DNA of 64,000 nt, taken from the NCBI RefSeq assembly GCF_000969835.1, contig NZ_KQ033912.1, forward strand, positions 2,121,920 through 2,185,919, written 5' to 3'. How positions within the stretch are numbered: the stretch's first letter is position 1; the number at the start of each line of letters is the position of its first letter. Below the pieces are notes generated by a model. It was not told where the DNA came from and did no database searches. It saw nothing but the letters and a program-made list of their open reading frames with translations. Origin of the DNA: Parabacteroides goldsteinii DSM 19448 = WAL 12034. Its GTDB lineage: Bacteria; Bacteroidota; Bacteroidia; Bacteroidales; Tannerellaceae. A program made the position numbers and the translations under genes. Positions 42,472 to 51,673 of this stretch are shown piece after piece.

Positions 42472-44559
42472 ATGAAACGCTGCTTAATTCTGATATACAT
42501 GCTTGGCAATATACTCTTTGCTGCTGCCGACAACACGGCTACCAAAGAGGCTTTAAGCGTTGCTTTAAAATCAATATCCTCCCCGGAAGAAAAGCTGGAG
42601 ACATTGACAAACCTGATGGATATCTCCCGGCAGGAAGAACAGGTTGACTATGCCAAACAGCTGTATAAGGAAGCACTGGCCAACGATAACGATTATTATA
42701 AAGAAGCTGCCCTGACCGAAATTCTCCGCTTTTATGTCAACAACGACATCAAAGACAGCACAAACGTTTACATGGAAGAAGCAAAACGCGAGCTGAAAGG
42801 CAAAGCACGCGATTTTCTGGTAACTTATATGCAGACAATCATCGACGTACGCGTGGTTTTCTATACCGAAGGAGAAGACAGGAAGAAACTGATCGAGCAA
42901 TACCGGCTTAAACTGGAAACAGACAAAAATCTTTCGGTCCTCGAAAAAATATCGATCAATTATGTGCTCGGAATGGCTTACGGCAACCGGGTCGAACCGG
43001 GTAACGAAGAGGAATGGAACAAGCGTATATGCACACGTTTTAAAGCGATCATCGACTTGTCGGAAAATATCCCGCTACAATATTCTTACTTATTCCGCTT
43101 AAATACGTTCAGTATTCTGACCCTCTATTCAGGTGAATCGAATTATTCAGGCGCGATGAATGACCAGGCGACTTATGCACTTCGCTATCTGGAAATGCAA
43201 AAAGAATATGCAGAAACGAAAGAGATGAAAAAGCGTCCTTACATCAGCAAACGGCATTTACTGAACGCCTATTCTTCTCTGGCCGTTACGGCAAAGACGC
43301 TTGGAAAAGACCTAGCCTCTTCTTATTTCCAGCACTTTATGGAACTGAACAGGAAATATCCGGAAGACGCTGCTTTCTCTGCCGAATATGACCGTTTCTT
43401 CACAGCTCTGAATTTTTACCGTACAACCAACGATTATCCGATGGCCATACGATATTGCGACTCCGTTATTCATTATTTCCGCAATGCCGACTTTAAAATC
43501 GATTTATCAGACCATGTCGTTTCGACGCTCAAAGAAAAGATAGATATGCTCGACAGCCTGCATCTATATAAGGAAGCTTATGAATCCCACAAAGAATACG
43601 CAGCTTTGGTGGATTCGGCACGACTCAAAAACATGAAAGACAAACTGGAAGACTTGGAAATCAATAAACGGGTAGACGAACTGGTTATTGAGAAGAAAGC
43701 ACTGGAAGTGGACTTACAGAAAAGCCGTAGCCAGCTATATATGTTCCTGGCCTTGTTTATCCTGGCTATCAGTTTCGCAGTCTTTGTTGCGTTCCGCTTA
43801 TGGAAAATCAATTCATTGTATAAGAAATTACAGGACTCGAACCGCCTGGTCATCCTCGCCAGCGAGAAAGCACAGGAAAGTGAAAAGATGAAGAATGCCT
43901 TCATTAAGAACATGTGTCACGAAGTCCGCACACCCCTGAACGCGATCAACGGGTTTGCCGACCTGATTACGACAGAAGACATTACGCCTGAAGAAAAGCA
44001 GGAATTCAGCAAGATCATTTTCGAGAACTGCAACCATATCACTTCCATGATGAACAGCGTACTCGAAATTGCCCAGCTGGATAGCAACAAGGAGGATTTA
44101 CCCTTATCACCAGTAAATATCCATCTGCTTTGTTCCTGCGAAATGGAACAACTCAAAAGACTCAACAGCAAACCAGACATCGATTACCAGATAGAAGGCG
44201 ACCGGAATAAGGATATTGCTTTTACCAACTCTAGCCATTTTAGTCTGATCCTGGCCCACTTGCTGAACAATGCAAACAAATTTACTGAACAGGGAAGTAT
44301 TGTCCTTTCCTATAAAGCGGAAGAAGAACAAAACCGGATGATTGTCAGCATCACAGATACCGGTTGCGGTATTTCGCCCGATAAACGTGAATGGATATTC
44401 GAACGGTTCACCAAAGCGGATGATTTCGTTCCCGGTTCAGGATTGGGATTATATCTTTGCCGCCAGATCGCAGAACGTATGAAAGGTCACATCTACGTAG
44501 ACCCGGATTATACAACCGGACTACGCATTACGCTGATCATCCCGATCAAACCAGAATAA
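42472..44559 (+). CDS. TPR-containing sensor histidine kinase
   Basis: 695 aa. Signal peptide (MKRCLILIYMLGNILFAAA), a periplasmic alpha-helical TPR-like sensor (about 22-400), a coiled-coil stretch, one membrane helix (MFLALFILAISFAVFVAF, about 423-442), then a complete kinase core: phospho-His in MCHEVRTPLNAI (about residue 481), N box LAHLLNNANKFTE, G1 DTGCGI and G2 GSGLGLYLC. No response regulator is adjacent and the ATG follows its own promoter, so it is an orphan kinase whose partner is elsewhere. Its intact H and ATPase boxes contrast with the HTCS-type protein at 7.6-11.1 kb. Confidence 0.93.
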   Translation: MKRCLILIYMLGNILFAAADNTATKEALSVALKSISSPEEKLETLTNLMDISRQEEQVDYAKQLYKEALANDNDYYKEAALTEILRFYVNNDIKDSTNVYMEEAKRELKGKARDFLVTYMQTIIDVRVVFYTEGEDRKKLIEQYRLKLETDKNLSVLEKISINYVLGMAYGNRVEPGNEEEWNKRICTRFKAIIDLSENIPLQYSYLFRLNTFSILTLYSGESNYSGAMNDQATYALRYLEMQKEYAETKEMKKRPYISKRHLLNAYSSLAVTAKTLGKDLASSYFQHFMELNRKYPEDAAFSAEYDRFFTALNFYRTTNDYPMAIRYCDSVIHYFRNADFKIDLSDHVVSTLKEKIDMLDSLHLYKEAYESHKEYAALVDSARLKNMKDKLEDLEINKRVDELVIEKKALEVDLQKSRSQLYMFLALFILAISFAVFVAFRLWKINSLYKKLQDSNRLVILASEKAQESEKMKNAFIKNMCHEVRTPLNAINGFADLITTEDITPEEKQEFSKIIFENCNHITSMMNSVLEIAQLDSNKEDLPLSPVNIHLLCSCEMEQLKRLNSKPDIDYQIEGDRNKDIAFTNSSHFSLILAHLLNNANKFTEQGSIVLSYKAEEEQNRMIVSITDTGCGISPDKREWIFERFTKADDFVPGSGLGLYLCRQIAERMKGHIYVDPDYTTGLRITLIIPIKPE

Positions 44560-44561
44560 AA

Positions 44562-46067
44562 TTATTTCTTTTTAGCGAAATAACGCCCTACATAAGGTAA
44601 CTCTCCCAATGGCAGATCGCGTTTTACAACGATACCGACAAAGAGGCAAAGCAGCAATGTGCGGTAACCCAGACGCAGGATTTCCGACTCTATCGTCGGC
44701 AACATGCCGGCCAGATAAAATACGGTTGCCAATACAGAATAAGTGATCACTGATTTAAGATCATATTGGATCGGGAATTTCTTTTGTCCGATAAAATAGG
44801 ATAACAACATCATAACTAAGTTACTAACAAAAGAAGCCCAGGCACAAGCCATATATCCGTATGTCGGAGCAAATAAAACAATGATCAGGATCGTCGCAAC
44901 ACATCCTATTGTCGAAAAATAAGCACCCCACTGTGTCTGATCAATCAGTTTGTACCAGAACGAGAGATTAAAATATATTCCGAAGAACAATTCTCCTAAC
45001 ATAACAATAGGAACAACGCGTAAACCCGGATAATAGGAAGCCGGGACAATATGTTTAAATATATCGATATAAAACATCACTGCCAGAAAAATAAGCAAAG
45101 CGAATATAATGAAATATTTCATCGCCTCCGAATATGACTTTTTACTGTCATCATCCTTATTCTTTGCAAAAATAAATGGCTCGTAAGCGTAGCGAAATGC
45201 CTGTGTAAACATTACCAGCACAACTGCTATTTTAAAACAAGCGCCATATATCCCCAATTGGGTATTAGCCATCTCCTTATCTTCGAATAGGAAAGGAAAT
45301 AGTATTTTATCGGCTGTCTGATTAAAAATACCTGCAATCCCCAAAATCAGGATCGGAAAAGAATAAGCAAGCATCTGCTTGAGTAAAACAAAACTGGCTT
45401 TTTCCCGTAAACCCGGAATCATATCGGGAAACAATAACACAAATGTAACAAGCGATGTTATTACATTCGCAACAAAAATATATCCAACCTGATAATCTGG
45501 GATATAAAACCAATCGACCAATGCAGGGGCATGATCATAGAGCCATGGACAAGCTATCAGAAAGAAAAGAACTAAAACAATATTCAGAAAAATATTAAAC
45601 AGCTTAATAGAAGCGAAACGAACCGCTTTCCCCTGATACCGGAGAAATGCAAACGGTATACAACAAAAAGCATCGACTGCCACAATTCCCGACATCATCC
45701 CTACAAACTCAGGATTCGAACCATACCCCAAAGAATCACTGATTGGAGTCAGCGCGCTGAATATCAATACCACAAACAGAACAGAAGTAAGAGCAATGCT
45801 AAATAATGTAGTAGCATAAACCCGCATCGGGAGCGCAATTTCTTTCTTATTCATAAAACGAAAAAATCCCGTTTCCATCCCATAAGTCAGAATAACCATC
45901 AGCAATGCCGTCCAGGCATACAAATTGGTTACGATTCCATAATCGCTTTCCGTCGCCAGCACACGCGTATACATCGGCACCAGCATCCAGTTCAGGAACT
46001 TCCCTACGATACTACTAACACCATAAATCGCAGTCTCTCCTGCGAGCCGCTTCATTCCTCCAGCCAT
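44562..46067 (-). CDS. Oligosaccharide flippase / polysaccharide biosynthesis membrane protein (MOP superfamily)
   Basis: 501 aa with about 12-14 membrane helices. The N-terminus MAGGMKRLAGETAIYGVSSIVGK and FLNWMLVPMYTRVL are typical of Wzx-like flippases, which move lipid-linked sugars across the inner membrane. The start is 9 bases downstream of the ruvB stop, an adjacency I recall in other Bacteroidales. Converges with the histidine kinase gene (2 bases apart). No glycosyltransferase genes are adjacent, so it is not part of a capsule cluster in this window. Confidence 0.9.
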   Translation of the reverse strand: MAGGMKRLAGETAIYGVSSIVGKFLNWMLVPMYTRVLATESDYGIVTNLYAWTALLMVILTYGMETGFFRFMNKKEIALPMRVYATTLFSIALTSVLFVVLIFSALTPISDSLGYGSNPEFVGMMSGIVAVDAFCCIPFAFLRYQGKAVRFASIKLFNIFLNIVLVLFFLIACPWLYDHAPALVDWFYIPDYQVGYIFVANVITSLVTFVLLFPDMIPGLREKASFVLLKQMLAYSFPILILGIAGIFNQTADKILFPFLFEDKEMANTQLGIYGACFKIAVVLVMFTQAFRYAYEPFIFAKNKDDDSKKSYSEAMKYFIIFALLIFLAVMFYIDIFKHIVPASYYPGLRVVPIVMLGELFFGIYFNLSFWYKLIDQTQWGAYFSTIGCVATILIIVLFAPTYGYMACAWASFVSNLVMMLLSYFIGQKKFPIQYDLKSVITYSVLATVFYLAGMLPTIESEILRLGYRTLLLCLFVGIVVKRDLPLGELPYVGRYFAKKK

Positions 46068-46075
46068 AACTATTT

Positions 46076-47101
46076 TCAGTCAAATAAAAACCCTTGTTCT
46101 TCGCCCCTTTTACGTCCCAGATGGGTATAAGCCAGATCCGTAACCTCACGTCCCCGAGGTGTGCGTTTGATAAATCCTTCTTTGATAAGGAAAGGTTCAT
46201 ACACTTCTTCCAGCGTTCCGGGGTCTTCTCCCAAAGCCGTAGCAATCGTAGTCAGTCCGACCGGACCACCGCCGAATTTATCTATAATTGTAGTCAGCAA
46301 CTTATTATCAACCTGATCCAGGCCATATCGGTCAATATTTAGTGCCTCCAGCGCATAGCAGGAAATTGCCTTATCTATTTCACCGGAACCTTTTACCTGT
46401 GCAAAATCACGTACACGCCTCAACAGCGCATTGGCAATACGAGGCGTACCGCGGCTCCGGGAAGCGATCTCACGGGCAGCTGTCAGTTCACATTTTACAT
46501 TCAGAATATCGGCACTACGCAACACGATCTTCGTCAATGTCTCCATCTCGTAATATTCCAGATGCATATTGATGCCAAAACGGGCACGCAGCGGACTGGT
46601 CAGCAAACCACTACGGGTTGTCGCCCCAACCAGTGTAAAAGGAGCCAGGTCTATTTGAATGGAACGTGCGCTCGGTCCTTTATCGATCATAATATCGATC
46701 CGGTAATCTTCCATAGCCGAGTAAAGATATTCTTCCACGATCGGACTCAACCGATGGATTTCATCAATAAAAAGCACATCATTCTTTTCCAGCGAAGTAA
46801 GTACCCCCGCCAGATCACCGGGCTTATCCAGAACCGGCCCGGAAGTTACTTTAAAACCAACTCCCAGCTCATTGGCTATAATATTCGACAACGTTGTTTT
46901 ACCTAATCCGGGAGGGCCATGCAGCAACACATGATCCAATGCTTCTTTACGCATACGGGCAGCCATCACGAATATTTTCAGGTTCTCGACCACCTTGGCC
47001 TGTCCGCTGAAATCATGAAAAGAAAGCGGTCGGAGCGCATTCTCATACTCTCGTTCACTTTCCGGCATACGGGTGTCCCTTATATCAAAATCGTCTTCCA
47101 T
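46076..47101 (-). CDS. ruvB: Holliday junction ATP-dependent DNA helicase RuvB
   Basis: About 341 aa. AAA+ motor that drives branch migration of Holliday junctions with RuvA. Family motifs: [11 protein letters not shown], Walker [10 protein letters not shown], Walker [13 protein letters not shown], sensor [19 protein letters not shown], arginine-finger region, and the C-terminal winged helix ([17 protein letters not shown]). I choose the start [10 protein letters not shown] (47101), not MSKNM (47113), because the -7 element at 47121-47128 would otherwise leave no leader and family members begin with this motif. ruvA and ruvC are not in the window. Confidence 0.97.
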   Translation of the reverse strand: MEDDFDIRDTRMPESEREYENALRPLSFHDFSGQAKVVENLKIFVMAARMRKEALDHVLLHGPPGLGKTTLSNIIANELGVGFKVTSGPVLDKPGDLAGVLTSLEKNDVLFIDEIHRLSPIVEEYLYSAMEDYRIDIMIDKGPSARSIQIDLAPFTLVGATTRSGLLTSPLRARFGINMHLEYYEMETLTKIVLRSADILNVKCELTAAREIASRSRGTPRIANALLRRVRDFAQVKGSGEIDKAISCYALEALNIDRYGLDQVDNKLLTTIIDKFGGGPVGLTTIATALGEDPGTLEEVYEPFLIKEGFIKRTPRGREVTDLAYTHLGRKRGEEQGFLFD

Positions 47102-47120
47102 ATTTTTGCTCATTGACTTG

Positions 47121-47128
47121 CAAAGATA
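47121..47128 (-). promoter_or_regulatory. Promoter -7 element for ruvB
   Basis: TATCTTTG on the minus strand. The predicted start site at about 47114 leaves a leader of about 13 nt to the chosen ATG. Confidence 0.5.
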
Positions 47129-47266
47129 GTAAATATATTTGCTTTATACCGTCTGGCTCCCGTTCATAACTTACGTAGCGGTCTATCCTCAGAAAGAGCT
47201 ATCTGAAACAATCTACGGATAGTTTATTCACAATTTGCACTAAAAAAAACACAAATACAGGCCATA

Positions 47267-47300
47267 TTTGCACTTCCCGAAGTGCAAATTAGTATATTTG
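47267..47300 (+). promoter_or_regulatory. Promoter with overlapping 10-bp palindrome (operator) for the DUF4143-type ATPase gene
   Basis: TTTGCACTTC and GAAGTGCAAA form a perfect palindrome with a 2-base centre (47267-47288). Its first TTTG coincides with a -33 box, 26 bases before the -7 box TATATTTG (47293-47300), which is ideal spacing. A third half-site TTTGCACT lies at 47234-47241. The arrangement suggests repression by a dimeric regulator. Confidence 0.65.
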
Positions 47301-47317
47301 CAAAAAACACATAGCAT

Positions 47318-48487
47318 ATGGAAAAGTTACAAGCTAGTTTTGACGCAATGTTACGTAGTATATCCACTACGTTTCATCGATACATGTTCAACCGCATTAA
47401 TTGGGATAATCGTCTGTTAGGCTTGGTTGGTCCACGTGGCATAGGTAAAACAACATTGATGTTACAATATGCCAAAGAAAAACTAAATCGAAATACAACA
47501 CTATTCGTCAATGCTGACGATTTATATTTTTCCGCGCATCACCTCGTTGATCTGGCCGATGAATTTGTGAAGCGAGGCGGAACACATCTCATTATTGATG
47601 AAATCCACAAATACAAAGACTGGGCACGCGAATTAAAACTAATATATGACTATCATGCAGACTTAAAAGTTTTCTTTACAGGTTCTTCCATTCTTGATAT
47701 CCACAAAGGATCAACAGATCTGAGCCGACGCGCTATTGTCTATTCCATGCAAGGACTTTCATTCCGTGAATATCTAGAGATGTTTCATCATATAAAGATT
47801 CCCGCCTATTCATTGACAGATATCATACAACATCGTGCAGAACTCCCTGATAAATTCCGCCCTTACGCTTATTTCCAATCTTATTTAGAACAAGGATATT
47901 ATCCATTCTCTAAAGAAGATCAATTCAATATTCGTTTGCAACAAGTGATAAACAAAACACTGGAAGTTGACATTCCACAATATGCAGAAATGAGTATATC
48001 GACAACTCGAAAGTTAAAACAATTGCTTATAATCATAGCCCAAAGTGTACCATTCAAACCCAATATGAGTAGTATTGCTACCATATTAGGAGTAAGTCGC
48101 AACAATTTATCAGACTATTTTCTTTACCTGGAAGAAGCCGGGTTAATAGCACAACTACGTGACGGAACAGGCGGTATCAGAGGACTTGGAAAAGTGGATA
48201 AAGTCTATTTAGATAATCCAACTCTCATGTATAGTTTAGGTCAGGATACTTCAGAGATTGGTAACATAAGAGAAACATTTTTTCTAAACCAAACGAGAGT
48301 AGAACAAAAAGTTATCACGTCAGCTATTTCCGATTTTCAAATAGCTAACTATATTTTTGAAGTTGGTGGCAAAAATAAAAAACAAAAACAATTACAAGGT
48401 TCTGAGAATGGTTTTATTGTAAAGGATAACATTGAACAGGGATATATGAACGTAATTCCTTTGTGGCAATTCGGACTTAATTATTAG
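47318..48487 (+). CDS. AAA ATPase with DUF4143-type C-terminal domain
   Basis: 389 aa. Walker A GPRGIGKTT (about 38-46), Walker B-like THLIIDEIHKY (about 90-100), sensor FFTGSS, then a winged-helix segment (IATILGVSRNNLSDYFLYLEEAGLI) and a C-terminal DUF4143-like region. Such proteins are abundant in Bacteroidetes and Archaea and their role is unknown; predicted cytoplasmic. The upstream palindrome could be bound by its own wHTH, which is a hypothesis. A degraded copy of its 3' region lies about 60 bp downstream, showing that a paralogue once stood there. Confidence 0.88.
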   Translation: MEKLQASFDAMLRSISTTFHRYMFNRINWDNRLLGLVGPRGIGKTTLMLQYAKEKLNRNTTLFVNADDLYFSAHHLVDLADEFVKRGGTHLIIDEIHKYKDWARELKLIYDYHADLKVFFTGSSILDIHKGSTDLSRRAIVYSMQGLSFREYLEMFHHIKIPAYSLTDIIQHRAELPDKFRPYAYFQSYLEQGYYPFSKEDQFNIRLQQVINKTLEVDIPQYAEMSISTTRKLKQLLIIIAQSVPFKPNMSSIATILGVSRNNLSDYFLYLEEAGLIAQLRDGTGGIRGLGKVDKVYLDNPTLMYSLGQDTSEIGNIRETFFLNQTRVEQKVITSAISDFQIANYIFEVGGKNKKQKQLQGSENGFIVKDNIEQGYMNVIPLWQFGLNY

Positions 48488-48546
48488 CCCCTTTCCTATA
48501 TTTGAAAAGGGGCAGTCAAACAAGTCGAAGACACAACAGCCTATCC

Positions 48547-48636
48547 TCTGATAACATAAGAGAAACATCTTTCCTGACCAAATGAGAGTAGAGCAAAAAT
48601 TGTTACGTCAGCTATTTCCGATTTTCAAATTAGTTA
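48547..48636 (+). pseudogene. Relic of a DUF4143-type ATPase paralogue
   Basis: The segment with AACATAAGAGAAACAT, GAGAGTAGA and GTCAGCTATTTCCGATTTTC follows the order and spacing of 48262-48344 in the intact gene, with scattered substitutions and indels and an in-frame disruption. Too short to be functional. It runs up to the 3' end of the propeller gene. Confidence 0.75.
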
Positions 48637-49674
48637 TTCCAAATCAAAACTGACTAAATAAAAACCTTTTTCCTGAGAAATAGCTATTGCATATAATCTA
48701 TTTGTGTCGGTATCAGATGCACAAAGATTAAAAACAAGGCAATCTGTTTGATATTTAGCAATTTCATTACCTTTCCAATCAAAAGAACAAATCTTATTAA
48801 ACTGATTCGGATCTTTATCGGCAATCAACACACTATATAATAAAGCATCTGTTGCGCACAAAGCAGAAAAACCATATACAGTTTGATCTGTAGGAAGTAA
48901 TGAACCACCACTAAAATTAACCTCAGGAGAATAAAAATAACATGTGGAAGATATATTTATATCATCAGATAATTGAAAAAACTCCAATATACCACCAAAT
49001 AAAGTTCCCACAGCCATTTTCCTTTTATCCGGAGAAACTGAAACTGAAGCTGTTATAAAAACCGGATTCTTTTCAGTTTCCGAAACAGGGAAACGATTAT
49101 ATTCTGCCTCAATATTCCCTTTTGAAAAAAGTTGAAATCGTTTCAACCCTATAGTATCCTTTCCTAATTGTCCATCTATGAGAAATGCCTCATTCTCCAA
49201 AGGCCACGCCCGACGAACAACACCTTTATAGTCACTAAAAGATTTACTATCTACAAATAAAAAAGACTGCTTCTCCCTGTCAAAGCGATATGTGTTCATT
49301 CGCATCTGACTCTGGTCATATACATTAAATAAATGACTTTCCCTATCAAAATAAAAGGATATTCCCATTACTACTTCACCTGGACCCTGCCCTTGTTTTA
49401 CACCGCTTCCAGCCAATGCACCTGTCTGTTTGTCATAAACCTGAATCCAATTATTATCCACTAAAGAGAGTATATAGATATTTTGGTCATCTACACACAT
49501 CCCATAAGAATAAGCGATTAATGCACTATCAGTAATGATATGAGATGTTAACCTTTTCTCTGTGGGAAAATTAGGTACATTATATACTTCTTTCTTATTC
49601 TGACATGATAAGAAAGAAACCACCATTATTATGGTGGTAACTTTTATTAGAAGTAAAGTGCTCCGCATGTGCAT
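48634..49674 (-). CDS. 6-bladed beta-propeller lipoprotein (BF3164/TolB-like)
   Basis: 346 aa. Lipobox VSFLSCQNK, then repeated propeller strands (YGMCVDDQNIYILSL; WIQVYDKQTGALAG; GQGPGEV; RLYAIAIS). Matches the lipoprotein family encoded beside NVEALA peptides in Bacteroidales. Its function is not known; a peptide-linked surface or periplasmic role is plausible. The start overlaps the NVEALA gene end by about 28 bases (MHM) or 22 bases (MRST at 49668), so the two are translationally coupled. AT-rich relative to the flanking housekeeping genes. Confidence 0.85.
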   Translation of the reverse strand: MHMRSTLLLIKVTTIIMVVSFLSCQNKKEVYNVPNFPTEKRLTSHIITDSALIAYSYGMCVDDQNIYILSLVDNNWIQVYDKQTGALAGSGVKQGQGPGEVVMGISFYFDRESHLFNVYDQSQMRMNTYRFDREKQSFLFVDSKSFSDYKGVVRRAWPLENEAFLIDGQLGKDTIGLKRFQLFSKGNIEAEYNRFPVSETEKNPVFITASVSVSPDKRKMAVGTLFGGILEFFQLSDDINISSTCYFYSPEVNFSGGSLLPTDQTVYGFSALCATDALLYSVLIADKDPNQFNKICSFDWKGNEIAKYQTDCLVFNLCASDTDTNRLYAIAISQEKGFYLVSFDLE

Positions 49675-49931
49675 TGTCCTTTCATTTTACCAGAAAGCCC
49701 ATATCCTCCTATTGCAGTCCAAACAGTACCACAAGATAAACATGTTTTTTGACATCTGATAGCCATACTTGAATTATCACATTCTATTACTATTTCCCCA
49801 CTAGCCAACGCCTCAACATTAGCCAAAGCCAACTCCGAAAGGAAAGCTTCATTCTGACTTTTGTTAATATTCCAACCAGCCAAAGCCGCTACAGCTACAG
49901 CAATAAATCCTATAATCAATTTTGTTTTCAT
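49647..49931 (-). CDS. NVEALA-family peptide (94 aa)
   Basis: Short exported peptide: hydrophobic signal (LIIGFIAVAVAALAGW), the family motif LALANVEALASGE at about 34-46, then a cysteine-rich tail with six Cys. The cleavage position and role of these peptides are unknown, though the conserved motif followed by variable Cys-rich tails suggests processed, secreted effectors or signals. Overlaps the propeller lipoprotein gene downstream. A perfect 10-bp hairpin (49973-49995) precedes it. Confidence 0.88.
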   Translation of the reverse strand: MKTKLIIGFIAVAVAALAGWNINKSQNEAFLSELALANVEALASGEIVIECDNSSMAIRCQKTCLSCGTVWTAIGGYGLSGKMKGQCTCGALYF

Positions 49932-49972
49932 CTTTTCTTAAAATTAAGTTTACAAATTATTTAATTCTTACC

Positions 49973-49995
49973 TTTACCGAAAGATTTTCGGTAAA
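49973..49995. promoter_or_regulatory. Perfect 10-bp hairpin upstream of the first NVEALA gene
   Basis: TTTACCGAAA and TTTCGGTAAA with a 3-base loop, 42 bases upstream of the NVEALA start. No T run follows in the gene direction, so an operator or a processing site is more likely than a terminator. Confidence 0.45.
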
Positions 49996-50177
49996 TATTC
50001 GGCTTAAAGCCTGATTACGCTAAGTTTCCATACACACCTCTCTTCCTTTTTAGAAGAGAACTCCGGGAGTTTACCTTCACTTTCTTAGCCGTTGGTGGGT
50101 GAACTCCTTTTGCATTTCTCCTGTTTTTAATACTCTTATTCATCATCATTACTAAGAAGTAATTTGTGTTTAAGCAA

Positions 50178-50411
50178 TTACTCCATGTACTGAACAAACT
50201 CTACTTTGGTTCCATCCGGACAGGGTAAACTACCTTTCCCATAGCATAAAACCGTAGAACTACCTTCACCAGAGGCCAATGCCTCTATATTTTCTAATAG
50301 CAGATCGGATACTTCTTCTTCCTGATCAGAGGTTGTCGCATACAAACCCACTATTACCATCACGATCCCAATTATTGCTACCGACAACATTTTACATATT
50401 TTCTTTTTCAT
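50178..50411 (-). CDS. Second NVEALA-family peptide (77 aa)
   Basis: Basic start MKKKICK, hydrophobic signal (MLSVAIIGIVMVIVGLY), motif LLLENIEALASGEG (a variant with Ile for Val), and a short tail with two cysteines (VLCYGKGSLPCPDG). Its tail is unrelated to that of the first copy, as usual in these families. Transcribed toward the first NVEALA gene and the propeller lipoprotein, divergent from the frameshifted regulator gene. The 246 bp between the two NVEALA genes show a CTCTTC/GAAGAG stem and no convincing gene. Confidence 0.82.
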   Translation of the reverse strand: MKKKICKMLSVAIIGIVMVIVGLYATTSDQEEEVSDLLLENIEALASGEGSSTVLCYGKGSLPCPDGTKVEFVQYME

Positions 50412-50574
50412 ATATCACTTGATTTACGTTACTTTGCAAATGAAACTAATCTTTTTGAAAAACGTGCTGACATTCACTGACATTTGAAATAAAAGCGCAG
50501 ACAATTACCGATGATCATGAAGAATACTAATAAAAAACACCTTTTCATCGAGTTTATGCTATCTTGCATTACTT

Positions 50575-51605
50575 ATGTTATTCCTTCTTATCCTTTTCCA
50601 TATAATATCATTCTTCCAAATAGAAAAAAGACATATTCTGGAAAAGTCTGTCACCCTGTTTAAAGAATCGGTCAAAGAAGATTTTCATAACAGATCTCAG
50701 GGATTAACAGAAAAAGTATCTTTGATGGATGTACCGTCAGCTATAACCACTCCCGACAGTTGTATTTTCAAATCTGAAACAATTGAGGTAAAAGCACCTG
50801 CTTTATCTAATCAGTCATTAGACGAAAAACTAACCGCTTTCCTCCAATCTATATTATCTTTCAAAAATCCAATAAACATTTATCAATTGGATACGATTTT
50901 CCAACAAAAATTGAAAAAAGAGAATATACATATAACTACTGCTGTATGTATGACCGACACGATCAATAAAAAGAGCCAAAAGTGTACTCGTTTTAATATA
51001 ACCTCTTTCGACCCGTTATTTACGGAACCTTATATAGTTAGTTCCACGAGAATCACTTTGAATGCTTATATAAAAATATCCGGATTTACATTAGGATACC
51101 GTATGCCTACCTCATATTGGGTTGCCTTAGTCGGTTGGGTTTTATTCACATTGTCTATGGGGTATGCCTGGGACAATCTAAAAAAAAGATCCCGGTCCTT
51201 ATCAATGATTTTACAGAAAGAGAAAATTCACTGCAAAATGAGTTGATCCAAACGGAAGAGAAACTAGAAATACTCAAACAACTGGAAAAACAGAGCAATG
51301 ATCCTGATATCCATATCTTCTCTCCTCATCTGCTATTTGAAAAAAGCACAAAGACATTAAAGTACAACGGAGAAACTATAAAACTAACCCGTCAGCAACA
51401 ACAATTATTAGTCGCGTTTTGCAATGCACCTGAAAATACCTGTTCAATAAATGACTTATGCAATCTGGTCTGGAAAGGATGTACAGTAGAAGAGAACACA
51501 ATTCAACAGGCTATCTCGCGTTTAAATATAACCTTAAAACCACTGGGATTATATATCCAATATGAATTTAAAGATAGTTACAAACTTATGTTTATAGAAA
51601 ACTAA
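50575..51605 (+). pseudogene. Membrane-anchored winged-helix regulator, frameshifted at an A8 run
   Basis: Two overlapping frames make one protein of about 343 aa: an N-terminal membrane helix (LFLLILFHIISFF), an extracytoplasmic domain, a second helix (WVALVGWVLFTLSMGYAW), a coiled coil (NELIQTEEKLEILKQLEKQ) and a C-terminal OmpR-type winged helix (KLTRQQQQLLVAF; VEENTIQQAISRL). The first frame stops at 51246. A -1 shift, or one extra A, at the A8 run 51180-51187 restores the fusion. A second possible shift at A6 (50532-50537) would join an upstream ATG at 50517. It could be a pseudogene, a slippage-controlled contingency gene or a sequence error. Lies divergent from the NVEALA genes, which it probably regulates. 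Confidence 0.7.
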
Positions 51606-51673
51606 CAATTAGCTCCCGATCAAACTTCTATTTCTTCCCTATCCTTTTATAATTACCATACGTACTAACTCCA

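Noticed and set aside
50015..50197. 60-residue basic ORF between the two NVEALA genes (minus strand)
   Set aside because: It overlaps the second NVEALA gene, contains a CTCTTC/GAAGAG hairpin, has no domain-like pattern and no plausible start context.
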